DNA of 64,000 nt from Verrucomicrobiota bacterium. GTDB taxonomy: Bacteria > Verrucomicrobiota > Verrucomicrobiia > Chthoniobacterales > UBA10450. The stretch lies in NCBI GenBank assembly GCA_003219175.1, contig QHPU01000044.1:62001-126000 (forward strand), in the 5' to 3' direction. Under the pieces are notes generated by a model, which was given only the letters and a program-made list of their open reading frames with translations, ran no database searches and was not told the DNA's origin. Below, piece after piece: positions 10,713-20,230 of this stretch. A program made the translations under genes and the position numbers. Positions within the stretch are counted from its first letter, which is position 1. Each line of letters begins with the position of its first letter.

Positions 10713-13556
10713 TCAGGCGCTCTGCCCGCGATTTTGTTCAGCGGCCAGTTGCTGCGCGTAAGCAAGGGTATCGATATTCTCGATCGTCTTATCGCGGCGA
10801 ATGGCTTTGATGCGCGGGAAACGCAGGGCGAGGCCGCTGGTATGGCGCGTACTCGGTTGGATGGAATTGAAAGCAACTTCCAAAACAATGTCCGGCTTCA
10901 CTTTGCGATACCGGCCGCGATCAACCAGCGTGTTTTGTGTGAAATGCTCGGTTAGCTCCGCGATCTCAGCGTCAGTCAGTCCGCTATAGGCTTTGCCGAT
11001 GGGTAACAGTTCGCCGCTGTTTTCATCGCGCACGGCAAAGGTGTAATCGCTGAGCACATGATTGCGTTTACCGTGGCCAAGTTCCGCGGCCACGACCACC
11101 ACATCAAGCGTTGCCAGCTCTTTTTTGAGCTTGAACCAAAACAACCCGCGCCGTCCCGGCGAATAAAAACTCTCTGGATCCTTGATCATCAAGCCTTCGT
11201 TCAAACGCAGCCGCGCGCGTTTGAATTCAGTCTCGATTTCGTTAGCTGAATGGGCCGCAACTACGGTCGCGACTTGGAATTTTGGCGGGAGCTGGAGGCC
11301 GCGCAGAAGTTCGCGGCGCTCGCGTAACGGTGTTCGTAGAAGCGACCGGCCATCGAAAAATAACAAATCAAAAGCGACGAATATTACCGGCACATCCGCA
11401 GACGCGGCCTCGAACAAATCGAGTCCTTCGTTTTTTCGTCCCAGCCGCTTCTGCAAATCGAAAAAAGTTAGCTTGCGGTCTTCGGAATATGCCATGATCT
11501 CCCCATCCAGAATCACATCCGCCGAAAAGGCTCGCGCCTGTTCCGCCAGTTCCGGGAATTGACCAGTGATGCGTTTGAGATCGCGAGAGTAGATTTCGGC
11601 GCGATCGCTCTTCAAGTGAAGTTGCGCACGAATCCCATCGAACTTGTCTTCGACATAGATTGTCGGCTTTCCTGTAGAGGCTGCTGTCCTCAGCGCCGCT
11701 TCCGATGTAGTGGCCGCCGTCCCCGGTGGCAGGTCTTTCGGTTCTTCCGCTGAGACAGCGGAAGCTACATCAGCAAACCGCTTCCAAATCGCGTCTGCCG
11801 TCGGTTCAGGGGTGGCAAGCATGCACTTAATCGGCCGGAAGAGCCTGAGTTCGGCGCGATCGAGTTCCTGTTTTTTTGCCAGCACCGCGGTGCGGCCGAT
11901 GTCGCCGAGGAGCATGTTCGCTTCTTTCACTTCATCGAGTGGGGCCGCGAAGGCTTTGGTGATGGCCTCCTCGACCAGGCCCTCACGCAATCCGATGCGC
12001 AGATCACCGCTCAGAATCTTGACCACGTACTGACCTTCGCGGGCAGTAAGACGCGCCAAACGATTTTGCAGTGCATCTTTTTTCGCTACCGGTCCGCGCA
12101 GCTTGTGGAGCTGTTCAAAAAATTCATAAGAATCAGTCAAACCGAACGGTTCCGGAGTTGTCCGGCCATCGAGCACTTCGAATGCTGTCTTGCCCGCGTC
12201 ACCATGGCTGGAAGCGATACGACGAAATTCTGCCTCGCCCATCCTCGCGGCGCCGGCGAGCGCACGGTAAATAACCGAGCCGCCGACTTGCAGCGTGCGC
12301 AGATCTGTTTGCGGAAAAGCGTGCCCGGTAAAATAAACAGTGGCGATCGATAGCCGCGCCTCATCCAGTGTTGAAAAATATTTTGCCAATAGACCGACCT
12401 TCTCAAGTTTCGCGGCGGTCGCCGCAATCGCCTGGCCGACATTCGCGAACGCCAGAAATTCGGATGGCGCTGTAGAAGCCGCCGCCCTCGGCGGCACAGA
12501 ATTCCTTTCCGCCGCTGAGACAGCGGCCCCTACAGTTGTAGCTGCCGCCGTCACTGGCGGCAGAGTCGATTCAAGCATTGTCCCCAAGGTCAGCTCCATT
12601 TGGTTCTCCTCGGTCAATGCCCACGCTTCAATCCCACGCGCGCGTAAATCGCCGGCAAACTGCCCGGCGAATCCGTGCAACGTGAAAACCCGTTTTGGCT
12701 TTACCAAATCGACATAACGCAAGAGATCGTCGTAGTCGGCGTGATCAGAGAGCGGGAAAGCCGCATCGACTTGATAACGATAGATTGCGTTCGGTTCCAC
12801 CGCCCAACCGCTGATCATGGCCACGCGTTTGTGGGGGATCTTTTCGAGCATGCGCGAGCGATTCGCGCTTGGCGGACAGATCAAAACTTTTCCGGCGACA
12901 TCGTTTGCTCGGTAGCGAACGTACTCACAAAATTTCTGACCGTATTGTTCGTAGATGCGCGTCATCTGATAGACCGCGCCATGCAGCATTGGTATCAGTT
13001 CGGCTCCGGCCAATGCGCAAAGAATCTCCTGTGCTTTGCCGAGGGAATAGCCGAGCAACACTGGAACTTCGCTATTGTCGATCGCGTCCCGGCAGAAAGC
13101 GACGATCTGGGCAATTACTTCTTCGGTCGGCGGCAAGCGATAACGCGGAAGGCCGTAAGTGGTCTCCATGATCAATGTGTCGGCTGCTGTCCATTCCGCC
13201 GGTTCGGCCGATTGACCGCGACGCAATTTGAAATCGCCGGTGTAAAGCAACGAATCATCTTCCGTCCGCAGAAAGAACTGAGCTGAGCCAAAAATGTGGC
13301 CGGCTGGGAACAATGTGACCTGCATTCCGTGGACGTCGCTTTCCTGACCGAAGGGCAGAAGAATTTCCCTGCGTTTCCCGGGCAGCCGCGCCTGCATCAA
13401 GCGGGCTGTCCGTTCCGAGACAATAATCTGGCGATGCGGCGCGATGTGATCGCTATGCGCGTGAGAAACAAATGCAAAATCCTTGGCCTCCCACGGGTCG
13501 AGCCAGAGATTTTGTCGCGGCAAAAACACGCCGCAGTCGTATCGGACATCGATCAC
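10713..13556 (-). CDS. Fusion: N-terminal MBL-fold (ligase-associated) exonuclease + C-terminal ATP-dependent DNA ligase
   Basis: MBL motifs SHAHSDHIAPH, YTGDFKLRRG, LSDHADYDDLL; ligase KFDGIRAQ (KxDG), DGEIMAY, EGLMIKDP, FWFKLKK in one 947-aa frame. Confidence 0.93.
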   Translation of the reverse strand: MIDVRYDCGVFLPRQNLWLDPWEAKDFAFVSHAHSDHIAPHRQIIVSERTARLMQARLPGKRREILLPFGQESDVHGMQVTLFPAGHIFGSAQFFLRTEDDSLLYTGDFKLRRGQSAEPAEWTAADTLIMETTYGLPRYRLPPTEEVIAQIVAFCRDAIDNSEVPVLLGYSLGKAQEILCALAGAELIPMLHGAVYQMTRIYEQYGQKFCEYVRYRANDVAGKVLICPPSANRSRMLEKIPHKRVAMISGWAVEPNAIYRYQVDAAFPLSDHADYDDLLRYVDLVKPKRVFTLHGFAGQFAGDLRARGIEAWALTEENQMELTLGTMLESTLPPVTAAATTVGAAVSAAERNSVPPRAAASTAPSEFLAFANVGQAIAATAAKLEKVGLLAKYFSTLDEARLSIATVYFTGHAFPQTDLRTLQVGGSVIYRALAGAARMGEAEFRRIASSHGDAGKTAFEVLDGRTTPEPFGLTDSYEFFEQLHKLRGPVAKKDALQNRLARLTAREGQYVVKILSGDLRIGLREGLVEEAITKAFAAPLDEVKEANMLLGDIGRTAVLAKKQELDRAELRLFRPIKCMLATPEPTADAIWKRFADVASAVSAEEPKDLPPGTAATTSEAALRTAASTGKPTIYVEDKFDGIRAQLHLKSDRAEIYSRDLKRITGQFPELAEQARAFSADVILDGEIMAYSEDRKLTFFDLQKRLGRKNEGLDLFEAASADVPVIFVAFDLLFFDGRSLLRTPLRERRELLRGLQLPPKFQVATVVAAHSANEIETEFKRARLRLNEGLMIKDPESFYSPGRRGLFWFKLKKELATLDVVVVAAELGHGKRNHVLSDYTFAVRDENSGELLPIGKAYSGLTDAEIAELTEHFTQNTLVDRGRYRKVKPDIVLEVAFNSIQPSTRHTSGLALRFPRIKAIRRDKTIENIDTLAYAQQLAAEQNRGQSA
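11704..11771. repeat. Double-hairpin palindromic element (GATGTAG...CTACATC), inside ligase CDS
   Basis: Terminal inverted gatgtag/ctacatc with internal GC-rich hairpins; related half-copy immediately upstream 11673-11703. Confidence 0.75.
12471..12565. repeat. Double-hairpin palindromic element (TGTAG...CTACA) plus adjacent half-element, inside ligase CDS
   Basis: tgtagaagccgccgccctcggcggcacagaattcctttccgccgctgagacagcggcccctaca (12471-12534), then ttgtagctgccgccgtcactggcggcag. Confidence 0.8.
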
Positions 13557-14075
13557 GCCGAAATTTAGCTGGCAATTTTGCGCAGCGAAACCGCCATTCG
13601 GGGCTAAACTTTTAGTCCGCCACCGGACCGACTCGGCCGTGGTGAGCCTGACAGCACGTGGTTGCGCATATAGTTAATGACCCGATGCCGAAGTATGCGG
13701 CCGCGGCCCTCTTCTTTATGGCTACGACGATCCAGTTAGGATAGCGATTGTCGATCGCGACGGGGATGAAATTGAAGATCATTCTAAGACCAATCCTCTT
13801 CCGTGTTACCGCTGTCGCCTTAGACTTTTTGGTCGCAGCGTCACTTGGCGAGGTGGCCATCCGGCTGACGATGCCGTCGCGTTTGAGCAGATCCGATCAA
13901 GAACATACTTTCTTTTGTCGATTCGATCGACAATTGGGATCGGGCCGCTCGAGAACATTACGGCCTTTCACAAATTCAGGGGTACGTCCGCATTCGTTCA
14001 TCAATCGGCAGATCGGCCTTTTTATTATCCGGTCTACAATTGACAGGACTGCGCGCAGCCAGTTTGATATTGTTA

Positions 14076-14633
14076 ATGCGACTTACTTGCGCGTTCGCGC
14101 TTTTGCTGAGCGTTGGCTCTGTCGCCGGTGCAGATAGTCCTGCTAGGAAATATCCGGTCGCGCTCAACTCCGATTTCGCGTTTCGCAAAGTCAAGATTTA
14201 TACGTTAGGCCAGAACCCGTACGTAACGGGACAAAAAATGACGGCAGCTGCGGATACGAGTAAAAAAGGAGGATTATCCAGGTCGAGAACGGTGGATCAA
14301 GAAGCGTCGTTAATGTTTGAGCGAACCTATCGATTGCATGGTGCGGTCACCGGATTGGATCAACGGCAACGCTTTGGGCAATATTTTGACTTCTTCTGGC
14401 GGGTAAAGCGGCCAGCGGATCTGACCGTCCGTTTCGAGTACAAACAGGAAAAACTCAAAGCTTTTGTCCAAGCCAAAGAGCAGACCTACCAAAACGTCAA
14501 TGGAACAAATCGAAGCGAGTTTCGGGTTGTTGGCGACGAGTATTTTGATGATGGGGGGGTGCTGGCCTGGCGATGTTTACTGATCGAACACGGCCAGATT
14601 GTAGCTGAGAAACGCTCTTTTCTGTGGGATTAG
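14076..14633 (+). CDS. Secreted hypothetical protein
   Basis: Signal peptide MRLTCAFALLLSVGSVAGA; no recognised domain. Confidence 0.6.
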   Translation: MRLTCAFALLLSVGSVAGADSPARKYPVALNSDFAFRKVKIYTLGQNPYVTGQKMTAAADTSKKGGLSRSRTVDQEASLMFERTYRLHGAVTGLDQRQRFGQYFDFFWRVKRPADLTVRFEYKQEKLKAFVQAKEQTYQNVNGTNRSEFRVVGDEYFDDGGVLAWRCLLIEHGQIVAEKRSFLWD

Positions 14634-14681
14634 AGCGTTTGACTGATCGCGCTAAATTTAATAACTTTTTAATAGTTAATT

Positions 14682-15179
14682 GTGGAATCGTCCATTCAGG
14701 TCGGTGTAAGCGGCCCCGCCGTCTGGGTCCGGGTGGAGGGCAAAGGCAGTTTTTTAAATAGCGGAAATTTCAAGCAGTTTGCCCGGGAAATGGTAGACCG
14801 CGGCTATCGCGAGTTTGTGATTGACCTACATGACTGCGCGATGATGGATTCGACCTTCATGGGGACAATGGCCGGACTGGCTTTGCGGTTAAAAGAACTG
14901 GGCCAGGGCCATCTGAGGGTGGTGCATTGCGGCGAACGCAGCCGACAGTTGCTCTCTGGTCTCGGTCTCGATCAGCTTTTTCAAATTTCCACCAACGGCG
15001 CCCGCGCCCCGGAATGCGATGCTCTCGCAGCCACCACCATGGGGAAAAAGGAGCAGGCTAGGGAAATGCTGGCCGCTCACGAAGCGCTGTGTGAAGCGGC
15101 GCCGGAAAATATTTTGCGGTTCAAAGACGTTCTCGAGTACCTTAAGCAGGATCTTCACGACAACCCCCTAAAGAAGTAA
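14682..15179 (+). CDS. STAS-domain anti-sigma factor antagonist-like protein
   Basis: FVIDLHDCAMMDSTFMGTMAGLALRLKELGQGHLRVVHC STAS signature; GTG start. Confidence 0.85.
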   Translation: MESSIQVGVSGPAVWVRVEGKGSFLNSGNFKQFAREMVDRGYREFVIDLHDCAMMDSTFMGTMAGLALRLKELGQGHLRVVHCGERSRQLLSGLGLDQLFQISTNGARAPECDALAATTMGKKEQAREMLAAHEALCEAAPENILRFKDVLEYLKQDLHDNPLKK

Positions 15180-15180
15180 T

Positions 15181-16644
15181 TTGGCCTCGATCGTCATGTG
15201 GCCAAGCTTTCTGTTCGCGGCCTTGGCCTTCGCGATTTTGGGTTGGGCCTTCACCGCCTTTCGGCAGACTCGGAAAGTTCATGCCCTCGAACGGTCGAAG
15301 GAGGAGATCCAGGTCGAAGAAACTCTTGTCTTCGATTTCCTGCACGGCCTGGGGGAAGCCTTTCGTGAAACGATCAAACCGCATGATCTGCACCGGTTGA
15401 TTGTCGAAGGAGCGACGCGGATTCTCGATGCCCATGGCGGCGCGCTTTATCTCTCCGATCGCAGCGGCAACAAACTTGTGCCGGTATTTCTTTCCAAGGG
15501 TTGTCCGCCGTTGGTGCTGGTGCCGGGCCACATCTTACATCAAGCCGCGACGACGCCTGCTGCTTTGGAAGGTTTTTTGCGTATGCACAATGTGGCGGCC
15601 GGTGAGGGTCTGATCGGTTCGGTCTGGCAAACGAGACAACCAGTCTCGCTGGGTAATGTCTCGGAAGTGCCCGAATTGGCGCGTCTGCGCGATACATCTC
15701 TCGGCACCGCCTCACTGATGGCGACGCCGTTGCTTTACGGCAAGCAAAACATGGGGGTACTCGCGGTCGGCAATGGACCGATGGGCGCCCCATTTACATC
15801 GAGTGACTTTGTCGTTTTCAAATCAATCGCCGAGCAATCCGCTTTCGCCCTTTACAACGCGATTATTTACTCGGAGGCGAACGAAAAGAAGCGGCTCGAT
15901 CACGATCTCGAAATTGCGCGCGACATTCAGCGGATTTTGCTTCCGGAAAAATCGCCGGCCATTCCGGGTTTCGAAATTGCCGGGATCAATATTCCGGCGA
16001 AACAGGTGAGCGGCGATTACTTTGATTACATCAGAGTCGACGAGAATCGGCTTGGGCTGGCGATTGCAGATGTTTCGGGCAAAGGCGTGCCGGCGTCGCT
16101 GATCATGGCGATTTGTCGAAGCGTGTTGCGGAGCCAGGCGCCGCAGAATCCCTCGCCGGCCGAAGTGTTAAAGGCGGTGAATCGCCAGCTTTATCCTGAC
16201 ATCAAAGAGGACATGTTTATCAGCATGGCATATTTGGTGGTGGATCATTCTCTTGGCTCGATTACACTGGCACGTGCAGGTCATGACGCGCCGCTGCTTT
16301 ATCGCCGCGCCCAGCAAACGGTGGAACTAATCAAGCCACCGGGGATGGTGGTCGGGATCGACAGCGGGAGCGTTTTCGATCGGATCACAAACGATTTCGC
16401 CATTCCGCTGGAAGAGGATGATTGCCTTGTGCTCTACACCGACGGCGTGACGGAAGCTTTGGATGCAGAGGGATTTGAGTTCGGCGCTGATCGGATGATC
16501 CAATCGGTGCGGGCGAGCGCTGCGCAAGGCGCTTCGGCCATCATCACGCGATTAATTGATGATGTGCGCAATTTTGTGGGCTCGCATCCGCAGAACGACG
16601 ACATCACTGTGATTACCATTCGTAAACATGAAAAAAACCCCTGA
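15181..16644 (+). CDS. GAF-domain SpoIIE-type PP2C phosphatase (RsbU-like)
   Basis: TM N-terminus, GAF region, QVSGDYFDYIRVDENRLGLAIADVSGKGVPASLIMA, DDITVITIRK. Confidence 0.9.
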   Translation: MASIVMWPSFLFAALAFAILGWAFTAFRQTRKVHALERSKEEIQVEETLVFDFLHGLGEAFRETIKPHDLHRLIVEGATRILDAHGGALYLSDRSGNKLVPVFLSKGCPPLVLVPGHILHQAATTPAALEGFLRMHNVAAGEGLIGSVWQTRQPVSLGNVSEVPELARLRDTSLGTASLMATPLLYGKQNMGVLAVGNGPMGAPFTSSDFVVFKSIAEQSAFALYNAIIYSEANEKKRLDHDLEIARDIQRILLPEKSPAIPGFEIAGINIPAKQVSGDYFDYIRVDENRLGLAIADVSGKGVPASLIMAICRSVLRSQAPQNPSPAEVLKAVNRQLYPDIKEDMFISMAYLVVDHSLGSITLARAGHDAPLLYRRAQQTVELIKPPGMVVGIDSGSVFDRITNDFAIPLEEDDCLVLYTDGVTEALDAEGFEFGADRMIQSVRASAAQGASAIITRLIDDVRNFVGSHPQNDDITVITIRKHEKNP

Positions 16645-17188
16645 ACCGCGCGAAGAAGACAAGATTCCACCCCCGGTTGCGACGGAGTCGGAAAACGATG
16701 CCGCCGAGGCCGAAACCGCCGATGAACTGGTTGCCAGTTTGCAAAGCGATCTGGATCGATTTCGCGATCTGGCCTTACGAACGCAAGCAGACTTTGAAAA
16801 TTACAAGAAACGCGGTGCGCGCGAGAAAGATGAGGCGATCAAATTTGCCAATCGCACTCTGCTCGAGCGGCTCGTTCCGATCGTGGATAATTTTGAGCTT
16901 GGACTGTCCGTCGCCCGCGACCAAAGCGAACACTCGCCGATTTATTCGGGGATGAGCATGATCTTGAAGCAACTTACCGATTTTCTAACGGAAAATGGGC
17001 TGGAGCCGATCGATGCAATGGGCAAACAGTTTGATCCCAACCTGCATGAAGCGATCGGCCACGAACCGAGCAATAAAGTTCCCGAAGGGCATGTCATTCG
17101 ACAAACCCGCCGCGGCTATCGCTTGAAGGATCGCCTTCTGCGGCCGGCGACAGTGGTGGTTTCGAGCGGGCCGACTGGAAGAAAGTGA
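16628..17188 (+). CDS. grpE: GrpE nucleotide exchange factor
   Basis: RTQADFENYKKRGAREKDEAIKFANRTLLERLVPIVDNFELGL; DPNLHEAIGHEPS; GYRLKDRLLRPATVVVSSG. Confidence 0.95.
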   Translation: MKKTPEPREEDKIPPPVATESENDAAEAETADELVASLQSDLDRFRDLALRTQADFENYKKRGAREKDEAIKFANRTLLERLVPIVDNFELGLSVARDQSEHSPIYSGMSMILKQLTDFLTENGLEPIDAMGKQFDPNLHEAIGHEPSNKVPEGHVIRQTRRGYRLKDRLLRPATVVVSSGPTGRK

Positions 17189-17298
17189 ATAGTGCTCCGT
17201 GATCAGCAAGAGGTGATAAGTGAGAAATGAGACGTAATCCCGGTGCGGCGATTGCTGACTCTTGTCAGCCGTAATCCGTCACTCATCACTATTTTTAG

Positions 17299-18435
17299 AT
17301 GCCAACGACCAAACGCGATTATTACGAAGTGCTCGGTGTCCCGCGGGGTGCGCCCGAGGACGATGTCAAGCGCGCCTATCGCAAACTCGCGGTTAAATTC
17401 CATCCGGACAAAAATCCGAATGATCCGCACGCCGAGGAGAGATTTAAGGAGCTCGGTGAAGCCTACGATGTATTGATCGATGCCGATAAGCGCGCCGCTT
17501 ATGATCGCTACGGGCACGCCGCTTTTGCGCAGGGGGGAGCCGGATTTGGCGGCGGCTTCCACGATCCATTCGATATTTTTCGCGAGGTTTTTGGTGGGGG
17601 CGGTAGCGGGATTTTCGAAAGCTTTTTTGCTGGCGGCGGAGTTGGCCGCGCTGATGAACGGCAGCGCGGTTCCGACCTGCGTTACGACATGCAGATCACC
17701 CTGGAAGAAGCAGCCTTCGGAACGGAAAAAGAAATCGAGGTCCGCAAACTCGACGTCTGCGATCAATGCCAGGGCTCGGGCGCCGAGCCGGGCTCGCGTT
17801 CGATCAACTGCCCGACCTGCGGCGGTCGCGGGCAGGTGATCAGTTCTCGTGGCTTTTTCCAGGTGTCGCAAACCTGTCCACGCTGTCGCGGCGTGGGTCA
17901 AATCATTGAGAAACCGTGTCGTAAGTGTAGCGGGGAAGGGCGGGTCGAAAATTCCAGCCGGATCAAACTAAAAATTCCGGCTGGTATTGGTAGCGGCTCG
18001 AGGCTGCGTTCTTCGCGGAATGGCGAGGCCGGCATTCGCGGTGGGCCGCCGGGGGATCTTTACGTCGTGCTCCACACCAAGGAACATCCGGTCTTTCAAC
18101 GCGATGAGGACGATCTTTATTGCGAGGTCCCGATTTCCTTCCCGCTGGCCGCGCTGGGGGGCGAGGTCCCGGTGCCGACGCTGGAAGGCAGGGCGAAGGT
18201 AAAGATTCCCGCCGGTACGCAAACGGGTCAGATATTCAAATTGCGTGGCAAAGGCATCGTCAACGTCGAAGGTCGCGGCCGCGGAGATTTACTCGCCCGA
18301 GTGGTGGTGGAGGTGCCGACACGCTTGAATGCGGAACAACGCAGGAAACTGGAGGAATTTTCCGCGCTCGTCGGCGAGGAGAACAGCCCGTTGCACAAGA
18401 GCTTCTTCGAACGCGCCAGAAATTTCTTTCGCTAG
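17299..18435 (+). CDS. dnaJ: Chaperone DnaJ
   Basis: J domain [34 protein letters not shown]; four CxxCxGxG-like zinc repeats. Confidence 0.97.
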   Translation: MPTTKRDYYEVLGVPRGAPEDDVKRAYRKLAVKFHPDKNPNDPHAEERFKELGEAYDVLIDADKRAAYDRYGHAAFAQGGAGFGGGFHDPFDIFREVFGGGGSGIFESFFAGGGVGRADERQRGSDLRYDMQITLEEAAFGTEKEIEVRKLDVCDQCQGSGAEPGSRSINCPTCGGRGQVISSRGFFQVSQTCPRCRGVGQIIEKPCRKCSGEGRVENSSRIKLKIPAGIGSGSRLRSSRNGEAGIRGGPPGDLYVVLHTKEHPVFQRDEDDLYCEVPISFPLAALGGEVPVPTLEGRAKVKIPAGTQTGQIFKLRGKGIVNVEGRGRGDLLARVVVEVPTRLNAEQRRKLEEFSALVGEENSPLHKSFFERARNFFR

Positions 18436-18640
18436 TCGAAGATATATCTGGAAGACAGGAATCCAGGGAAGGAACCGCCAGCCAGGTAAGTCTCCTGGAT
18501 TCCAGCTATTTGATAGCCGCAACGATTTTGCTGTATTTAAGACGCTAAAGTTCGACGAAAATTTCCTGACGCTTTCCTCGACATTCGAGCTTCGCCATTG
18601 TTTCGTCTTTCGTCATTCGAGAGCTTCGTCATTTTCTTTC

Positions 18641-19459
18641 ATGCATCGTTTTTACATCGCGCCCGAAGACTGGAACGCTGACGCATTAGTTTTGCGCGAA
18701 TCGGAGGTACATCATGCGCGGGATGTACTCCGCCTCGAGCCTGGCGAGCGGGTCGTGGTATTCAACGGGCGGGGACATGAAATCACGGCCGTGATTACGA
18801 AGGTAACGCGCGAGGAAATTCAACTGCGCAAACTGCACCAAGCGCGGGTACCGCCGTTGCGCTGTGAGATCACGCTGGCGCAGGCCATTCCGAAAGGAAA
18901 AAACATGGATCTGATCGTGCAGAAAGCGGTCGAGCTGGGCGTAGCGAAAATCGCCCCGATTATTTCCGACCGCACCATTGTCCATCTCCAGGAAAAGGAA
19001 GCTGTCCAGAAAAAGTCGAAATGGCAACAAGCCGCGGTCGAAGCCGCAAAACAGTGTGGACAGAACTGGCTGTCGATGGTGCAAAGGCCGAGAAAGCTGA
19101 AAGAGTTTTTTGCGACTGTGGAGGCAGGCGTGTCGCCTGCATCGAATCCTGGAATGCAGCCGACACGGCTGCCACCACAGGAAAGAGGTCTCGATCTGCG
19201 CTTAATCGGCTCACTTCAATCCGATGCGGTGCATTTGAAAAGAGTGCTCGCTGAATACGAGTGTGAACATCAGTCCCGTCCCACCAGCGTTCTGATGTGC
19301 ATTGGCCCGGAAGGAGATTTCACTCCGGCGGAACTCAACCTCGCCCGAAGTCACGGTTGTCGTCCCATTACTCTCGGCCCGATTATTTTGCGCGTAGAAA
19401 CCGCCGCCATCTATTGCCTGAGCGTGCTGTCCTACGAATTGTTAGCTGAGCCGCTCTAA
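18641..19459 (+). CDS. rsmE: 16S rRNA m3U1498 methyltransferase (contains in-frame repeat element)
   Basis: HRFYIAPEDW, HHARDVLRLEPGE, LAQAIPKGKNMDLIVQKAVELGV, IGPEGDFTPAEL. Confidence 0.92.
   Translation: MHRFYIAPEDWNADALVLRESEVHHARDVLRLEPGERVVVFNGRGHEITAVITKVTREEIQLRKLHQARVPPLRCEITLAQAIPKGKNMDLIVQKAVELGVAKIAPIISDRTIVHLQEKEAVQKKSKWQQAAVEAAKQCGQNWLSMVQRPRKLKEFFATVEAGVSPASNPGMQPTRLPPQERGLDLRLIGSLQSDAVHLKRVLAEYECEHQSRPTSVLMCIGPEGDFTPAELNLARSHGCRPITLGPIILRVETAAIYCLSVLSYELLAEPL
19117..19179. repeat. 63-bp double-hairpin element (TGTGG...CCACA) in frame inside rsmE
   Basis: ggcaggcgtgtcgcctgc and gcagccgacacggctgc hairpins with TGTGG/CCACA ends; length 63 = 21 codons. Confidence 0.75.
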
Positions 19460-19616
19460 TGGAGGGCGCTCGAGCCGTCTACCCGGCTGCTGATCGCACG
19501 ATTTCAACGACGGAAAAGACGAAAGGGACTGCTTTTCCTGTGCAATTCGATCTGGTCAACTGGTATCGCCTTGTCTTTTCAGTCCTTTTAGTCCCTTCAT
19601 TTACTTGGAAAGTCGA

Positions 19617-20187
19617 ATGGCCGAGCATTTCATTCTCACTCACGGAGGATACGAGAATCTCCTCTCTTTTCAGAAAGCGCGCATTGTTTACGATGGCACC
19701 GTGCGCTTTTGCCAGCGCTTCCTGAAAAAGTCCGACCGCACCGTGGACCAGATGGTTCAAGCAGCGCGCTCGGGTAAACAGAATATTCTTGAGGCAAGTC
19801 GCGCCTCGGGCACCTCGAAAGAAACCGAAATCAAGCTCACTAATGTGGCGCGGGCCAGCCTTGAGGAGTTGCTTGAGGACTACCGTGATTTTCTCCGTCT
19901 CCGTGGGATCGCGGAATGGACGAAGGATCACTCCTAGACTCGTCGTCTGCGGCAGCTGAACCGCATGCCCGACGGCTAATTATGAAACGTTCAGGAAAGG
20001 CATCGAACATCCCGATCCAGCCATCGCGGGTAACGTGATGATCGGCTTGATCAAGCTGACAAATTACCTGCTCGATCAGCAGCTGCGGTATTTGGAAGAA
20101 GCATTCGTCAAAGAGGGTGGTCTGCGCGAGCGCATGACTCGCGCCCGTCTAGCCGAGCGCGCAAAAGCTCGCCGCTCCTCAAACTAG
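19617..20187 (+). pseudogene. Four-helix-bundle suffix-domain protein, disrupted by nonsense and frameshift
   Basis: MAEHFILTHGGYENLLSFQKARIVYDGTVRFCQRF...WTKDHS* then TRRLRQLNRMPDG* then, shifted frame, NYETFRKGIEHPDPAIAGNVMIGLIKLTNYLLDQQLRYLEEAFVKEGGLRERM...*. Confidence 0.75.
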
Positions 20188-20230
20188 TCAGTCACTTTCG
20201 CCCTTTCCGCGGCCATCGTCGGGGCATGTC

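Noticed and set aside
13748-14137. 129-aa + strand ORF with a hydrophobic start (LGEVAIRL)
   Set aside because: Could be a remnant of a membrane-anchored SGNH-type protein, but the rest is not recognisable and frames are unclear; not called.
17189-17298. GTGATAAGTGA-like inverted words between grpE and dnaJ
   Set aside because: Suggestive of the periodic arrays but too irregular to assign a unit length with confidence.
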